Shown piece by piece: positions 40,800-50,709 of a DNA stretch of 55,539 nucleotides. A program made the position numbers and the translations under genes. The notes below the pieces were generated by a model, which was not told where the DNA came from, made no database searches, and worked only from the letters and a program-made list of their open reading frames with translations. The stretch's first letter is position 1, and each line of letters opens with the position of its first letter. The DNA is from Cyanobacteria bacterium RI_101 (lineage in GTDB: Bacteria > Cyanobacteriota > Cyanobacteriia > Cyanobacteriales > Microcystaceae): NCBI GenBank assembly GCA_016471375.1, contig WGLZ01000007.1:1-55539 (forward strand). The letters run 5' to 3'.

Positions 40800-41868
40800 A
40801 GCGCCGGTCTAAGTATTCTTTCCAGCGCCAATAGAGGGGGGAATAGCCCCAGCAAGCTCCCCAGAGGGCGAGAGCGCGTTGATCCCCGGCGCCGATAAGA
40901 CTGAGATAGCGCCGTTGGGGACGGTAAGGTCGGAGGGGACGTTGTTGGAGAGCGTTTTCCAAGTTGCGAGCTAGGGGCAAGCCCTGGCGGACGGCGAAGA
41001 CCCCCGCTTTGGGTAAGGGGCGGAGGCTCAAGCTGGCGATATCCCCCGCGGCGAAGATCCGGGGATGGGAGAGGGATTGGAGATAGGCGTTAACGGCGAT
41101 AAAGCCCCCCGCATCGGTTTCTAGACCGCTCGTTTTTAACCAGCCCGGCGCTTGGCTTTGGGTAACGCCGATCACCCAGGCAAAGGGGCCAAATTCTCCT
41201 TGAGCGGACAGGAGCCGTCGCTCTGTAACGGCTGTAACCGCGGCGTTTAAAGAGATCCGAACGCCCCGAGAACGCAGTAGATCCAAGAGAAAAGCGCCGA
41301 CTGGGGGAGGATAACCGTCCAGTAAACGGGGCCCCCGATGAAATAAAAAGATTTCAGGCTTTAAAATCCCTTCTCTACGCAAACGGGCCTCAATATTGAG
41401 CGCCAACTCGATCCCGCCGATACCGGCGCCGATAATGGCGACGGGGCCCGGTTCGGTTAAAAAGCGCTCCCAAGCTTGGAGAAATTGAGGAACCGGTTTA
41501 GCGGGAGTAATCGCTTCCTGACCCGCGATCTCATCGAGCGCCGGAGTGGAGCCAATATCTAGGGAAAGCAGATCAAAGTCAAGCCGCCGGCCTCCGCTCA
41601 GGGTAAGGCAACGAGCTTGGGCGTCCAGCCCGACGGCTCGGTCGAGAATTAACTCGGCGCCGGCGCTTTCGGCCAAAGCGAGGAGATCCAGATGGGTTTC
41701 GTCGTAGGCATAAAACCCGCCCAAATACCCCGGCAACATCCCGGAGTAGGGGCCGTAGCGGACGTCGCTCACCAGGGTTAAGTTAACCTCCCTTAACCGG
41801 CGCCGGCGCCAGTGGTTTAAAACGAGGGCGTGACTGTGGCCGCCCCCCAAAAGAATTAACTGTTTCAC
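40633..41868 (-). CDS. NDH-2-like FAD/NAD(P) oxidoreductase, resembling the N-terminal half of SelD fusions
   Basis: Two-dinucleotide-binding-domain flavoprotein: LILLGGGHSHALVLNHW (FAD; HSHA), PYSGMLPGYLGGFY, VAIIGAGIGGIELALNIEAR (NAD(P)H) and HPRIFAAGDIASL. In many cyanobacteria this module (about 360-380 residues, ending near WKEYLDRRFMAQF) is fused to selenide-water dikinase SelD. Here SelD is absent: after MAQFP the frame runs about 55 more residues antisense to the arsR-like gene. That tail is probably not native. Activity of the flavoprotein part seems intact. The ATG start at 41868 fits the family. Confidence 0.78.
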   Translation of the reverse strand: MKQLILLGGGHSHALVLNHWRRRRLREVNLTLVSDVRYGPYSGMLPGYLGGFYAYDETHLDLLALAESAGAELILDRAVGLDAQARCLTLSGGRRLDFDLLSLDIGSTPALDEIAGQEAITPAKPVPQFLQAWERFLTEPGPVAIIGAGIGGIELALNIEARLRREGILKPEIFLFHRGPRLLDGYPPPVGAFLLDLLRSRGVRISLNAAVTAVTERRLLSAQGEFGPFAWVIGVTQSQAPGWLKTSGLETDAGGFIAVNAYLQSLSHPRIFAAGDIASLSLRPLPKAGVFAVRQGLPLARNLENALQQRPLRPYRPQRRYLSLIGAGDQRALALWGACWGYSPLYWRWKEYLDRRFMAQFPRTTAPVLGQQNFAISEDNAQELENIPAEDDSTSIVPPVALQSDPRSGGF

Positions 41869-41980
41869 GCGCTCGACCTCCCGAGATAATCCTTAAAAAC
41901 CGCTGAAGACCGGCGCCGTCCTTCAGAACTTGACACAGCCTCCGCTCTATAATGAAGGAGCCGGAAGTAGAGCGCTATGT

Positions 41981-42199
41981 TTGACCTTCAGACTTTATAT
42001 CCCCATTCTGGCGACCCTCCTGCTATTTTTAACCAGTGTCGTTCTCAGTTATGACCGCCTCCAATTCCGAAACTACGACCTCCCCATCCCCCAATGGGCT
42101 AGCCTCCTACTGGCGGGGATTACGTTCGGTACCTCGACTACGCTCGGTAGCCCCGCGCTGGTGGCTGATCAAATCCTACGAGGGTTTGTCCGTATCTAG
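41981..42199 (+). CDS. possible small membrane protein
   Basis: From TTG 41981 a 72-73-residue product would have two hydrophobic segments (YIPILATLLLFLTSVVLSY; WASLLLAGITFGTSTTLG). An upstream TATAAT at 41948-41953 could serve as a -10 box. There is no ATG in frame and an overlapping ATG frame is very short, so this may be a decayed gene or noncoding. The rest of the 570-bp region (41869-42438) has only the short repeats at 42243 and an AT-rich leader before the antiporter gene. Confidence 0.22.
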   Translation: MTFRLYIPILATLLLFLTSVVLSYDRLQFRNYDLPIPQWASLLLAGITFGTSTTLGSPALVADQILRGFVRI

Positions 42200-42242
42200 G
42201 GAATATTTTGGCGCTTCTTCGAGAATATCAAGATACCCTTTA

Positions 42243-42276
42243 GACAGATTTCAGATGACAGATTTCAGATATCAGT
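42243..42276. repeat. CAGATTTCAG-type short repeats
   Basis: GACAGATTTCAGATGACAG followed by ATTTCAGATATCAG, the same family as at 10113 and 26306. Noncoding DNA upstream of the antiporter gene. Confidence 0.7.
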
Positions 42277-42438
42277 TATAAGTGTCTGGGCTAAGGGTAA
42301 AGAGAGCTGAACAACCTTGAAGGATCGGCGCTGAATGAGCGAACAAGCTCGTCAACCCCTGATGATTAGAGGATCCCTAAAATAGGTTAGACTTGGAAGA
42401 GTCTATTCTTAAAAATTAAATTTCTTTTTGCAAGCGCC

Positions 42439-43992
42439 ATGAATTTTGGCTCCGCCGCCGACGCCGCCATTGAGCAAAATCTAGAGCAGTTTGTGGTGGT
42501 TTTGGCCGTCTCCCTAACGGTCGCGACCTTATCCCGGATTCTGCCCTGGATTCGTAAAATTCCCTACACCCTATTACTTGTCATTGTGGGTTTAGGCTTG
42601 GCTTTTGTGGATGTGCGATTGGTTAACCTCTCGCCCCAGTTAATTCTGGAAATCTTTCTTCCTCCCCTGCTCTTTGAGGCGGCTTGGAACGTGCGCTGGC
42701 AAGACCTCAAAGCTAACTGGTTTCCCGTGGCGCTCTTCACGATTTTTGGGGTCTTACTCTCCATCGCCGCCATTGGGTTAAGCTTGAGTCGATTTACCGC
42801 CTTGACCCTACCCACGGCGCTCCTCGTCGGCGCTAGTTTATCCACCACCGATCCGGTTTCCGTGGTGGGTCTCTTTCGACAGTTAGGCGCCAGTAAAAAG
42901 CTGAGTATTTTAATGGAAGGGGAGAGTCTCTTTAACGACGGTATCGCCGTTGTGGCCTTTGTCCTTTTAGTCAGTCTTCCCTTTGGCTCCCAACTGCTTT
43001 CTTTGCCGACAATTTTACCGCTCTTCTTGACCTTTGTGGGCGTCGGCGCCGGTATTGGTTGCCTAGTGGGTTTTGGGCTATCCTTTTTAACGCAACGGGT
43101 GGATCTTCCCCTAGTGGAACAATCGGTGACCCTGGTGGCGGCCTACGGCACCTATTTAATCACGGAAGAATTAGGCGGCTCCGGCGTCATTGGCGTGGTG
43201 ACGGTGGGGATTATTTTAGGCAACTTTGGCTCTCGGGTGGGCATGAATCCGCGCACCCGCTTGTTGGTGTCGGAATTTTGGGAATTTTTAGCGTTTTTTG
43301 TTAATTCTATTGTCTTTCTGCTCATCGGCGATCAGGTTAAACTGTCTAATTTGATGGACAGCGCCAATATTATCGGCGTTTGCATCGGCGCCGTTCTGGT
43401 TTCCCGTTGGTTCACTATTTTTGGCTTCAGCGCCCTCAGTAATTTGTGCGTTAAAGCCGGCATTAGCTACCCCGAGCAAACGGTGCTCTGGTGGGGCGGC
43501 CTGCGCGGCTCCGTGTCTATCGCTCTGGCGCTGAGCGTGCCGACGGCGCTGGCCCAACGGCAGGAAATTATTAATACCGTCTTTGGCGTGGTTTTGTTTA
43601 CCCTTCTAGTTCAAGGTCTGACCATTCAACCTCTATTAAGCTATTTTGATCTCATCGGCGACCAAAAACTCAAACAGGATTATCAGGGTTTACTGGCCAG
43701 ACAAAGCGCGCTCCAGAGGGCCCTAGATTATTTAGATAATTTAGAGCAGGATAGCCAGCGCCGACTCGCGGCCCTAGAACGGGGCAAAATTGAAGAGAAA
43801 CTCGCCCAAATTCAAGGACAAATTCAGATGTTAGCCGATAAAAATCCTCAACTTCAGACCCTGATGCGGGAACAACTCCGGGACACCCTGTTGGACATTG
43901 AAGCCGAGGCCTACGCCGAATGGATTCGGGCGGGACGCCTGACGGAAGATTTAAGACCCGTTTTAGAGGATGTTTTTGAAGCTGAGGATTAA
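42439..43992 (+). CDS. CPA1-family Na+/H+ antiporter
   Basis: Membrane Na+(K+)/H+ exchanger of the NhaP/NHE type, 517 residues. About twelve transmembrane helices span 15-410, with STTDPVSVVGLFRQLG, the ion-binding GESLFNDGIAVVAFV, and GGLRGSVSIALALSVP. The last 110 residues form a cytoplasmic coiled-coil tail (RALDYLDNLEQDSQRRLAAL). Likely role in pH and salt homeostasis. The start ATG at 42439 lacks a clear Shine-Dalgarno. The MscS-CNBD gene follows by 65 bp on the same strand, so an osmotic/ionic stress unit is plausible. Confidence 0.92.
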   Translation: MNFGSAADAAIEQNLEQFVVVLAVSLTVATLSRILPWIRKIPYTLLLVIVGLGLAFVDVRLVNLSPQLILEIFLPPLLFEAAWNVRWQDLKANWFPVALFTIFGVLLSIAAIGLSLSRFTALTLPTALLVGASLSTTDPVSVVGLFRQLGASKKLSILMEGESLFNDGIAVVAFVLLVSLPFGSQLLSLPTILPLFLTFVGVGAGIGCLVGFGLSFLTQRVDLPLVEQSVTLVAAYGTYLITEELGGSGVIGVVTVGIILGNFGSRVGMNPRTRLLVSEFWEFLAFFVNSIVFLLIGDQVKLSNLMDSANIIGVCIGAVLVSRWFTIFGFSALSNLCVKAGISYPEQTVLWWGGLRGSVSIALALSVPTALAQRQEIINTVFGVVLFTLLVQGLTIQPLLSYFDLIGDQKLKQDYQGLLARQSALQRALDYLDNLEQDSQRRLAALERGKIEEKLAQIQGQIQMLADKNPQLQTLMREQLRDTLLDIEAEAYAEWIRAGRLTEDLRPVLEDVFEAED

Positions 43993-44057
43993 GACTCGCC
44001 TTTAGCGGCGCTTTACTAGACTCAAGCGCGGTCCTTTAATCCTCTACGGTTGCAAAC

Positions 44058-45473
44058 ATGACTCCCGACTGGCTCCCCCGCGCTTTCACCGCGCCCCTCT
44101 TCCCCCTTGGACAACAGAGCATTTCCTTGCTGTGGTTACTCCAAGTCGCGGCGCTCCTCGTCGCCGTGAGTCTCTTCGCCCGAGCCGTCAAACACGCGCT
44201 CAGGGAACGCCTACTGGCATGGTTTAAAATTTCCGAGGGGCGCCGCGAAGCCATCGCGACCCTTAGCTCTCTAGGATTGGCGGCGCTGGGCTATGTGCTG
44301 GTAGCCCAGGGGATGGGTCTGGATTTTGGCGCCCTGGCCGTAATTTTAGGGGCGCTGGGCGTGGGGCTGGGCTTTGGGTTGCAGGATCTGACTCGCAACC
44401 TCAGTAGCGGCCTTACCCTGTTGATGGAAGGAAAGCTCAAGGTGGGCGATCTCATTGAGTTCAACCAAACCTCGGGCTTTATTAAGGAGATCTCGATTCG
44501 CTCCACCGTGATCAGCACCTTCCAAGGCTCAGAGATCATTGTGCCTAACACCTATCTGACCAATAGCCCAGTTCAGAACCTCAGCTACGCGAGCGCTCAC
44601 GGCCGCATAGATGTGCCGGTGATGATTGCCCATGGTAGCGACGTGTTGGAAGTGACGGAGGTTCTGCTACGGGCGGCCCTCGAAGAACCCGGCGTCAACC
44701 CCGATCCGGCTCCGCAGGTTATCTTTGCCAGTCAAGGAGAATTGGGTCTAGGCTTTGAACTGAGGGTGTGGACCTCTGAGATCTACAGCGGGCAGACGAT
44801 ACTCAGCGGCCTTAACTACGCTATCGAGCAGGGATTACGGGAGAGGGGTCTCCAGTTAGCTTGGCCGCGACGAGAGATCCGGTTGGTCAATGGGTTGCCT
44901 AGCGCCCTGGGAGAGAGCGCCGACCACCGAGAACAGGGAATCCCGTCGGCGCCGCCATCCGAGTCTCTGAGGGAACTTTTAAGGAATTTGCCCCATTTGA
45001 AAGGAATTAAAGACCGTCCCCTGCGGGAGTTGATCGCCAGCGGCGCCCGCTGTCGTCTATCGGCCGGGGAAGTGCTGGCGCGGCAAGGAGAGCCGGGTCA
45101 TAACTTTAACCTCGTGCTGAGCGGCTCCATCGACGCGATCCACGAGACCGAGCGCATCAGCCAGCGCCTGTTCAGTTTCCAGCGCGGCGAGTTCTTTGGG
45201 GAATTGCCCCTATTGCTAGACGTGCCTTATCCCACCACCATGCGGGCGGCGGAGGAAACCACCCTGTTCGCGATTCCCCGCGGCGGCTTCCGAACCCTCC
45301 TGCAACGTCACCCCGATTTTGCCGAGATTATCGCCGAGGAAATGACTCGACGAAGAGACGTCCTGCGCAGTTACGAGGACTGCTTACGGGAACGCGGGTT
45401 TCTTATCGACGAGGACATGAGCAATCCCCTCAACTGGATTCGCGAACGGTTGCGGCAACTCCTGCGGCCTTAG
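44058..45473 (+). CDS. MscS-type channel with C-terminal cyclic-nucleotide-binding-like domain
   Basis: 471 residues. Three N-terminal transmembrane helices, the last being the MscS pore helix (LGALGVGLGFGLQDLTRNLSSGLTLLME). The MscS beta-domain follows (LKVGDLIEFNQTSGFIKEISIRST; IIVPNTYLTNSPVQNLS) and the alpha/beta vestibule region. Residues about 315-460 form a CNBD (LSAGEVLARQGEPGHNFNLVLSG; GEFFGELPLLLDVPYPTTMRA). The phosphate-binding cassette lacks the arginine of the usual PR-x-A-T motif, having PYPTT, so cAMP/cGMP binding is doubtful. This is the bCNG channel architecture. Confidence 0.88.
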   Translation: MTPDWLPRAFTAPLFPLGQQSISLLWLLQVAALLVAVSLFARAVKHALRERLLAWFKISEGRREAIATLSSLGLAALGYVLVAQGMGLDFGALAVILGALGVGLGFGLQDLTRNLSSGLTLLMEGKLKVGDLIEFNQTSGFIKEISIRSTVISTFQGSEIIVPNTYLTNSPVQNLSYASAHGRIDVPVMIAHGSDVLEVTEVLLRAALEEPGVNPDPAPQVIFASQGELGLGFELRVWTSEIYSGQTILSGLNYAIEQGLRERGLQLAWPRREIRLVNGLPSALGESADHREQGIPSAPPSESLRELLRNLPHLKGIKDRPLRELIASGARCRLSAGEVLARQGEPGHNFNLVLSGSIDAIHETERISQRLFSFQRGEFFGELPLLLDVPYPTTMRAAEETTLFAIPRGGFRTLLQRHPDFAEIIAEEMTRRRDVLRSYEDCLRERGFLIDEDMSNPLNWIRERLRQLLRP

Positions 45474-45676
45474 GATATTTCGCGCAATCGATTTCAGGGG
45501 AAAAATGTAAGGACAATAATGACTAACTTGCTTTACCATGTCCAACAGCCTTAACCTTAAGCGCCGTTAAACATCCAGAAGGCGGCGGTATCATAGGGTA
45601 AAGTCGTCCTCAAGGAAAGCGCTTTAAAATCATTTTTGGTTGAATAAAGTTAAACATCTCCCCCAAAACTCAAACC

Positions 45677-46729
45677 ATGCAGTTCATTGATCAAGCTTTT
45701 CTCGAAGTTATCGGCGGCAAAGGGGGAGACGGCATTGTCGCCTTTCGCCGGGAAAAATACGTTCCCGCGGGGGGGCCCTCCGGGGGCAATGGCGGTCGGG
45801 GCGGCTCGGTCATTTTTCAAGCGGTAGATCATCTCCAGACCCTCTTGGATTTTCGTTATAACCGTAGTTTTAAGGCCGACGACGGCAAGCGGGGCGGCCC
45901 CAATAACTGCGCGGGCGCCGCCGGCGCCGACCGAGTGGTGGCGGTTCCCCGCGGCACCATGGTCTACGACGCCGAATCGGAGGCGGTGATCGGGGATCTA
46001 ATTACAACGGGTCAAACCCTCTGCGTCGCCGCCGGGGGTAAGGGCGGTCTGGGAAACCAGCATTTTTTAAGCAATCGCAACCGAGCGCCGGAGTACGCCC
46101 TACCGGGTTTGGAGGGAGAGCGCCGTCAGTTGCGGTTGGAATTGAAACTTCTAGCGGAAGTGGGCATCATCGGCCTGCCCAACGCCGGGAAATCCACCTT
46201 AATCGCGGCGCTGTCCTCCGCCCGTCCTAAAATCGCCGACTATCCTTTCACGACGTTAATCCCGAACCTCGGCGTGGTGCGTAAACCCACGGGAGACGGG
46301 ACGGTTTTCGCCGACATTCCCGGCCTCATCGCCGGCGCCTCCCAGGGCGTGGGGCTAGGGCACGATTTCCTCCGCCATATTGAGCGGACTCGTTTACTTC
46401 TGCATTTAATTGACGCCACCGACGCCGATCCCCTGGAGAATTACCACACCATTACCCAGGAGTTAGCCGCCTACGGCCGGGGTCTGCCGGAGCGTCCCCA
46501 GATTTTGGCCTTAAACAAGGCGGACGCCGCGGCGCCGGAAGAGTTAGAAGCCCTGGAGCGAGAACTGAGAACCTTAACCGCCGCGCCCATTTTTCCCATC
46601 TCCGCCGTCACTCAGTCGGGACTAGGGGCGCTGATGGAGCGAGTCTGGGCGGCGCTGGAGGCTAGGGGGACGTCAAACGGGGATATTCATTATCAACGGA
46701 ACTCAGACCCCGTTGGCGCCGAAAATTAG
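45677..46729 (+). CDS. obgE: Obg-family GTPase
   Basis: Ribosome-assembly and stress GTPase. An N-terminal glycine-rich Obg fold (about 1-158; [31 protein letters not shown] in pieces) is followed by a G domain with GLPNAGKST (P-loop), YPFTTL (switch I), ADIPGL (G3), ALNKAD (G4) and ISAVTQ (G5). 350 residues without the OCT domain found in some Gram-positives, normal for cyanobacteria. The last 68 bp overlap the tail of the convergent hydrolase gene. Start ATG 45677. Confidence 0.97.
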   Translation: MQFIDQAFLEVIGGKGGDGIVAFRREKYVPAGGPSGGNGGRGGSVIFQAVDHLQTLLDFRYNRSFKADDGKRGGPNNCAGAAGADRVVAVPRGTMVYDAESEAVIGDLITTGQTLCVAAGGKGGLGNQHFLSNRNRAPEYALPGLEGERRQLRLELKLLAEVGIIGLPNAGKSTLIAALSSARPKIADYPFTTLIPNLGVVRKPTGDGTVFADIPGLIAGASQGVGLGHDFLRHIERTRLLLHLIDATDADPLENYHTITQELAAYGRGLPERPQILALNKADAAAPEELEALERELRTLTAAPIFPISAVTQSGLGALMERVWAALEARGTSNGDIHYQRNSDPVGAEN

Positions 46730-48365
46730 TAGCGGCTTCGATTAAAGCTAGCTCTGAGGTCGGGCCGATAAAAAAGACCCGAAACTCTTGATCCCGACTC
46801 AAATATTGGGCGTAGGCGGCGCCGTAGGTCAAGAAGGGCTGATATTGGGGATTCTGAGCGGTATAGACCTCAAAGAAAGGCGTGGCGTAGGCCGTCATAT
46901 AACTGTGGAGCACATCGGGATTGGGGAGGGCCAGATCCGTGGCGGATTTCACCATTTCCTTGACGCCGGGATCTAACTGGGAAAAATCCACGTGGGCTTG
47001 CCCTTCCGCCAAAAGTAAATACTTATTCTCGCTCCCCAACCGGGGCCACGTCCGCATTTGCTCCAGGACAAAGGGGGTGGCGGGGTCGTAACTGCCGCCG
47101 ATGATCATTACCGGGATTTTCACGGGATTAAGACCCCGAATGCCAAAAACGGCGCTGTTGACCGGGTTGCCCAGAACCAGAGAGGTAATGCGGGGATCCT
47201 TAAATTGGTAATCCTTCCGGGGCAGTTTCAGCGCCTGGCATTGCAACAGCAAGGAAACGTTGGGCACGCCGTCCTGGGGAAGACATTCCCGCTGGAGAGT
47301 TTCCCACTCAAAGGTCGCTCCCGCTAGGGCCAGCGCCGTGTAACCGCCGAAAGAATGACCGCCCATGCCCACTTGGGTTAGATTTAAACGCCCGCCAAAT
47401 TCGGGGCCGTTGCGGCGCTCCAGTTCGTCGAGGACAAAGGTCACATCCAGGGGACGGTCGATAAACTCCTGAAGTAAGAAAACCTCCCGAGAAGTCCCCG
47501 CGATTAAAGCCTGGGCCTGTTGGAAGTCGCTACCGGGGTGTTGGGGCAGAACTGCCAAGAAACCGTAGGACGCCAGATGCTCGGCGATTTGGCTAAAATC
47601 CTCCGGTCGGGAGGCCAGGCCGTGGGAGAAGACCACCACCGGCGTTTGCCCCTCCCGCCAGCGCTGGGGGCGATAAACATTAACGTAAAAGGCCCGTTGC
47701 CGTTTCTCGTCGAAGAGATTCCAAGTCTGGCTAGGGCCGACGCCGTAGGGGCCGAGTTGGCGGGGATCGGGGAGTTGGCTGAAATTAACCCCGGCGCCGA
47801 CTTTTTCCGCTTCTAGGGCGGAGAGACGCTCCATTTCCCCGACGAAGTATTCCGACGCCTCCACCAAGAGCTGGAGATGACGGGCCCGGTTAATCAGGAC
47901 ATCCCCTGGCAGGTGCAGATCCACCGGCAGTTTTTCCAAGACGTTGATCAGGGTTAACCCCGACTTATCTTGCGCCGCCTGAACAATGGCCGCCCGCAGG
48001 TTATATAAACCGTTGCGAGACCAAGGTTGCGCCAAGATTAAGCCGCTCCGCCGGAGCAGATCGGCGCCGAGTTGGGAGTTGAGAAAGCGGGAGACTAAGC
48101 CCGGCTCCAGTTCTAGGGGCGTGTTGAGAAAGCGCCGGGCCTCCGCTAATTGTTCCGGGGCGGCGCCGACAACGTTAAAGTAAAACCGCAGATTGGCGTC
48201 CACTGTCCCGGCGTCGGCGAACTGCCTCAATGAGTCGACTCGCACCGTAAATTTGAGGGGGCCGTAGGTGAGAAAAATATTTTCCGCCGCCTTAACGGGG
48301 GCGCTGAATAACAGCGCCGACGCGAGACCGCCAAACAGGGAGCGCCAAAACGCGCGGTGAAGCAT
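46662..48365 (-). CDS. secreted alpha/beta hydrolase with N-terminal DUF1400 (copy 1)
   Basis: 567 residues: signal peptide ([17 protein letters not shown], cleaved near 27); DUF1400 domain (about 28-160, [18 protein letters not shown]); alpha/beta hydrolase related to PAF-acetylhydrolase with oxyanion region [15 protein letters not shown], nucleophile [15 protein letters not shown], acid region [10 protein letters not shown] and histidine [11 protein letters not shown]. Extracytoplasmic esterase or lipase, substrate unknown. Its tail overlaps obgE by 68 bp. A paralogue lies at 51786-53459. It follows the YciI gene by 37 bp. Confidence 0.87.
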   Translation of the reverse strand: MLHRAFWRSLFGGLASALLFSAPVKAAENIFLTYGPLKFTVRVDSLRQFADAGTVDANLRFYFNVVGAAPEQLAEARRFLNTPLELEPGLVSRFLNSQLGADLLRRSGLILAQPWSRNGLYNLRAAIVQAAQDKSGLTLINVLEKLPVDLHLPGDVLINRARHLQLLVEASEYFVGEMERLSALEAEKVGAGVNFSQLPDPRQLGPYGVGPSQTWNLFDEKRQRAFYVNVYRPQRWREGQTPVVVFSHGLASRPEDFSQIAEHLASYGFLAVLPQHPGSDFQQAQALIAGTSREVFLLQEFIDRPLDVTFVLDELERRNGPEFGGRLNLTQVGMGGHSFGGYTALALAGATFEWETLQRECLPQDGVPNVSLLLQCQALKLPRKDYQFKDPRITSLVLGNPVNSAVFGIRGLNPVKIPVMIIGGSYDPATPFVLEQMRTWPRLGSENKYLLLAEGQAHVDFSQLDPGVKEMVKSATDLALPNPDVLHSYMTAYATPFFEVYTAQNPQYQPFLTYGAAYAQYLSRDQEFRVFFIGPTSELALIEAATNFRRQRGLSSVDNEYPRLTSP

Positions 48366-48402
48366 GGGTTTAAACCTACGGAAACAAAGGAATAACTAAC
48401 GA

Positions 48403-48672
48403 TTAAAGCGCCTGAATCCACTCTTTGATCTCGTACTCCGTCCAAACGCCGTGGCGCCAGTAGGGATCGCCCTCCACCAGCTCCCGCACTTGGTCAAGGC
48501 TCTCGGCTTCGTAGAGACCGAAAACCTGGGTCAAATCTTGGGTGGGGCCGATGGTCAGCAAAATTCCCCGCTCTTTCTGGGCCTGCAATCCCTCTAGATG
48601 AGCCTGACGGTGGGGCGCTCGTTTTTCGAGGACATTGTCGCAGTAGCGCCCCCAAAGGACGTATTTTGTCAT
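48403..48672 (-). CDS. YciI-family protein
   Basis: 89-residue alpha+beta dimeric ferredoxin-like protein: MTKYVLWGRYCDNVLEKRAPHRQAHLEGL, LLTIGPTQD, and VRELVEGDPYWRHGVWTEYEIKEW with the conserved histidine/aspartate region of YciI. Enzymatic role of the family is uncertain. Upstream of the DUF1400 hydrolase on the same strand with 37 bp between, so they probably share a transcript. Divergent from the DUF389 gene. Confidence 0.88.
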   Translation of the reverse strand: MTKYVLWGRYCDNVLEKRAPHRQAHLEGLQAQKERGILLTIGPTQDLTQVFGLYEAESLDQVRELVEGDPYWRHGVWTEYEIKEWIQAL

Positions 48673-48797
48673 AAGGATTCTTGAAGAGTCTTCAACGGTG
48701 TGGACAAACCCAAGGCGTTATCCATTTTAACGATGAAGTTGTCCGCGACAGCTATTTCAGCCTCATTATTGAGTTGTCCCTAGGGCATTTTAAGAAT

Positions 48798-50603
48798 ATG
48801 GCTAAACCAACTTGGCGACGCGCCCTCAGCCTTCGGGGAAAACAACTGCGGCGGGGCTTTTCCCAAAACCTCGATCTCAGCGACGAGCAAAAGGCGGCGA
48901 TCTATATCCAGTTAGCGGAATCCGTCAGTTTGAGGGACGTCAGTTTTTGGTTGGAGGTAATCTTCGCCGCCGGGGTGGCCACCCTAGGACTCGTCCTCAA
49001 CAGTCCGGCGGTGATTATTGGGGCTATGCTCATTTCCCCCTTGATGGGCGGGATTTTAGCCAATGGTCTGGCCCTAGCGATGGGGGACATTGTTCTAGCG
49101 ATTCGCTCTTTGGTGAATTTAACCCTTAGTTCTACCCTCGCCGTTTGCTTCGCCCTGGGGTTGGTGGTTCTCCTCCCTTTTCAGGAAATTACCAGCGAAA
49201 TCGCCGCCCGCACCCAGCCCAATTTACTGGATCTGATTGTGGCCTTGTTCTCCGGCGCCGTCGGCGCCGTGGCCACCTGTAAACAAATTAAAGGCGTGGC
49301 TGCGTCCCTACCGGGGGTGGCCATCGCCGTGGCCTTAATGCCGCCCCTCTGCGTGGTGGGCTATGGGATCGGCACGGCGCTCAGTTCCGGCCACGGCGAG
49401 GGTTGGGTTCTGGCCAGGGGCGCCGGGTTGCTGTTTTTTACGAACTTAGTCGCCATCATTTTCGCCTCCCTGATTGTTTTCTTCTTCATCCGCTTTGACT
49501 ATCCTCGGGTGCAAAACTTGGTGATGGATTGGAAAGCTCAAAATCCCGACATCCAGCCCACTCAAGCCTGGGTAGATAGCCTCCCCCTCGCGCCCAGTCT
49601 GAAAACCATTGGCAATTTACCCAGCCGGATTTTTCTGATCCTGATCGCCCTGGGGGTCATTTCTCTACCCCTGACCCAATCCCTGGGAAAACTGCGAGCG
49701 GAAATTCTCAGTAAACGGGAGGAAACCCGCCTACGGGAACAGATTACGGCGCTGTGGCAGGAGTCCCTGGCCCAGTTTAGGGACGGTCAGCCCCGAGCCT
49801 ACCTCAATCGTCTCAATTTTCAAAAAACGCCGGATTTGTTAACCGTTAATATCCAAGCCGTCACCCGCCAACTTTTCAGCGCCGAGGAAAAGGAGCGCTT
49901 TACCCAAGACTTAGCCGGTAAAATCAATCGCCCTCCCCGGCAAATTTTCCTCAATCTGATCGAAATTCCCTCCCGCCAACTGGAGTTAGGCGCAACCCAA
50001 GGGGAGCCCGCCTCCGGCTTAACCTGGGGGGAACTGGAAACCCAGACCCAACGACTCCTGACCCAGGCGCTCCGTCCGATTCCTTTCCCGCCGGAAACCG
50101 CCCTGCTGGGCTATCGAGTCCTCTATTCCCTCGATCCGGGAACGGCGCCGCGTTTACAAGCCCTCTATCTCGGGGAGCGACCCCTCCAAGCCGACGCCCA
50201 ATTTGTGCTGAGCAACCAAATCCGCGGCGCCCTGGGGCAACCGGAGTTAACCGTGGAATTTTCTCGCCTGGCTTCGGATCTCGGCGTTATTCCCCCCAAC
50301 GCGGCGCTGACGGAGAGCGACCGGCAACGGTTAGACCAAGCCGGGAAGGCGCTTCAGCAATACCCGAATTTACGGTTAGAACTCAGCTACGACCTCCAGA
50401 CCGGGGAAGCGGAAACCCTTCTCCTGACCCAAGTGGCGGCTCTGCGGAGTTACCTCCAAAAAACCTGGGGCGTTCTCGGCTTCCGCCTTTTGGAAAAAGA
50501 AATCCCCGGCGCTCCGGCCGGTATGGGTCTGCGTTTACTCCCTCCCCAGGGCGGTCAATCCGTCCCGAACCCGTCGTCGCCGAGCGCCGAGGGCTGGGAA
50601 TAG
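48798..50603 (+). CDS. DUF389 multi-pass membrane protein
   Basis: About 601 residues from ATG 48798; in-frame codons back to a TTG at 48681 are possible but do not resemble the family. The DUF389 core at about 35-240 has five or six transmembrane helices: SPAVIIGAMLISPLMGGILANGLAL, LIVALFSGAVGAVATCKQI and GVAIAVALMPPLCVVGYGIG. The last 300 residues form a soluble domain whose end (SDRQRLDQAGKALQQYPNLRLEL) vaguely recalls OmpA-like folds. Function of the family is not known. No neighbour gives a role. Confidence 0.82.
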   Translation: MAKPTWRRALSLRGKQLRRGFSQNLDLSDEQKAAIYIQLAESVSLRDVSFWLEVIFAAGVATLGLVLNSPAVIIGAMLISPLMGGILANGLALAMGDIVLAIRSLVNLTLSSTLAVCFALGLVVLLPFQEITSEIAARTQPNLLDLIVALFSGAVGAVATCKQIKGVAASLPGVAIAVALMPPLCVVGYGIGTALSSGHGEGWVLARGAGLLFFTNLVAIIFASLIVFFFIRFDYPRVQNLVMDWKAQNPDIQPTQAWVDSLPLAPSLKTIGNLPSRIFLILIALGVISLPLTQSLGKLRAEILSKREETRLREQITALWQESLAQFRDGQPRAYLNRLNFQKTPDLLTVNIQAVTRQLFSAEEKERFTQDLAGKINRPPRQIFLNLIEIPSRQLELGATQGEPASGLTWGELETQTQRLLTQALRPIPFPPETALLGYRVLYSLDPGTAPRLQALYLGERPLQADAQFVLSNQIRGALGQPELTVEFSRLASDLGVIPPNAALTESDRQRLDQAGKALQQYPNLRLELSYDLQTGEAETLLLTQVAALRSYLQKTWGVLGFRLLEKEIPGAPAGMGLRLLPPQGGQSVPNPSSPSAEGWE

Positions 50604-50698
50604 GGGGAAAACCGGCCGAGATGGGTGAAAGTCTCAGAAAAAGGGGCGTCATAATAGAGTTAAACGAAACGGGGAAACCTTCCCCTTCTTGGATAGGA

Positions 50699-50706
50699 GC
50701 GATCGC
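50699..50706. repeat. single HIP1 octamer
   Basis: GCGATCGC, the highly iterated palindrome of many cyanobacteria, just before the TerB-like start codon. I found no other exact copy in the window by eye. Confidence 0.9.
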
Positions 50707-50709
50707 GTT

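Noticed and set aside
41930-41953. TTGACA followed by TATAAT, resembling a full sigma-70 promoter
   Set aside because: The spacer is only 12 bp, too short for a functional -35/-10 pair. TATAAT alone may still act as a -10 box.
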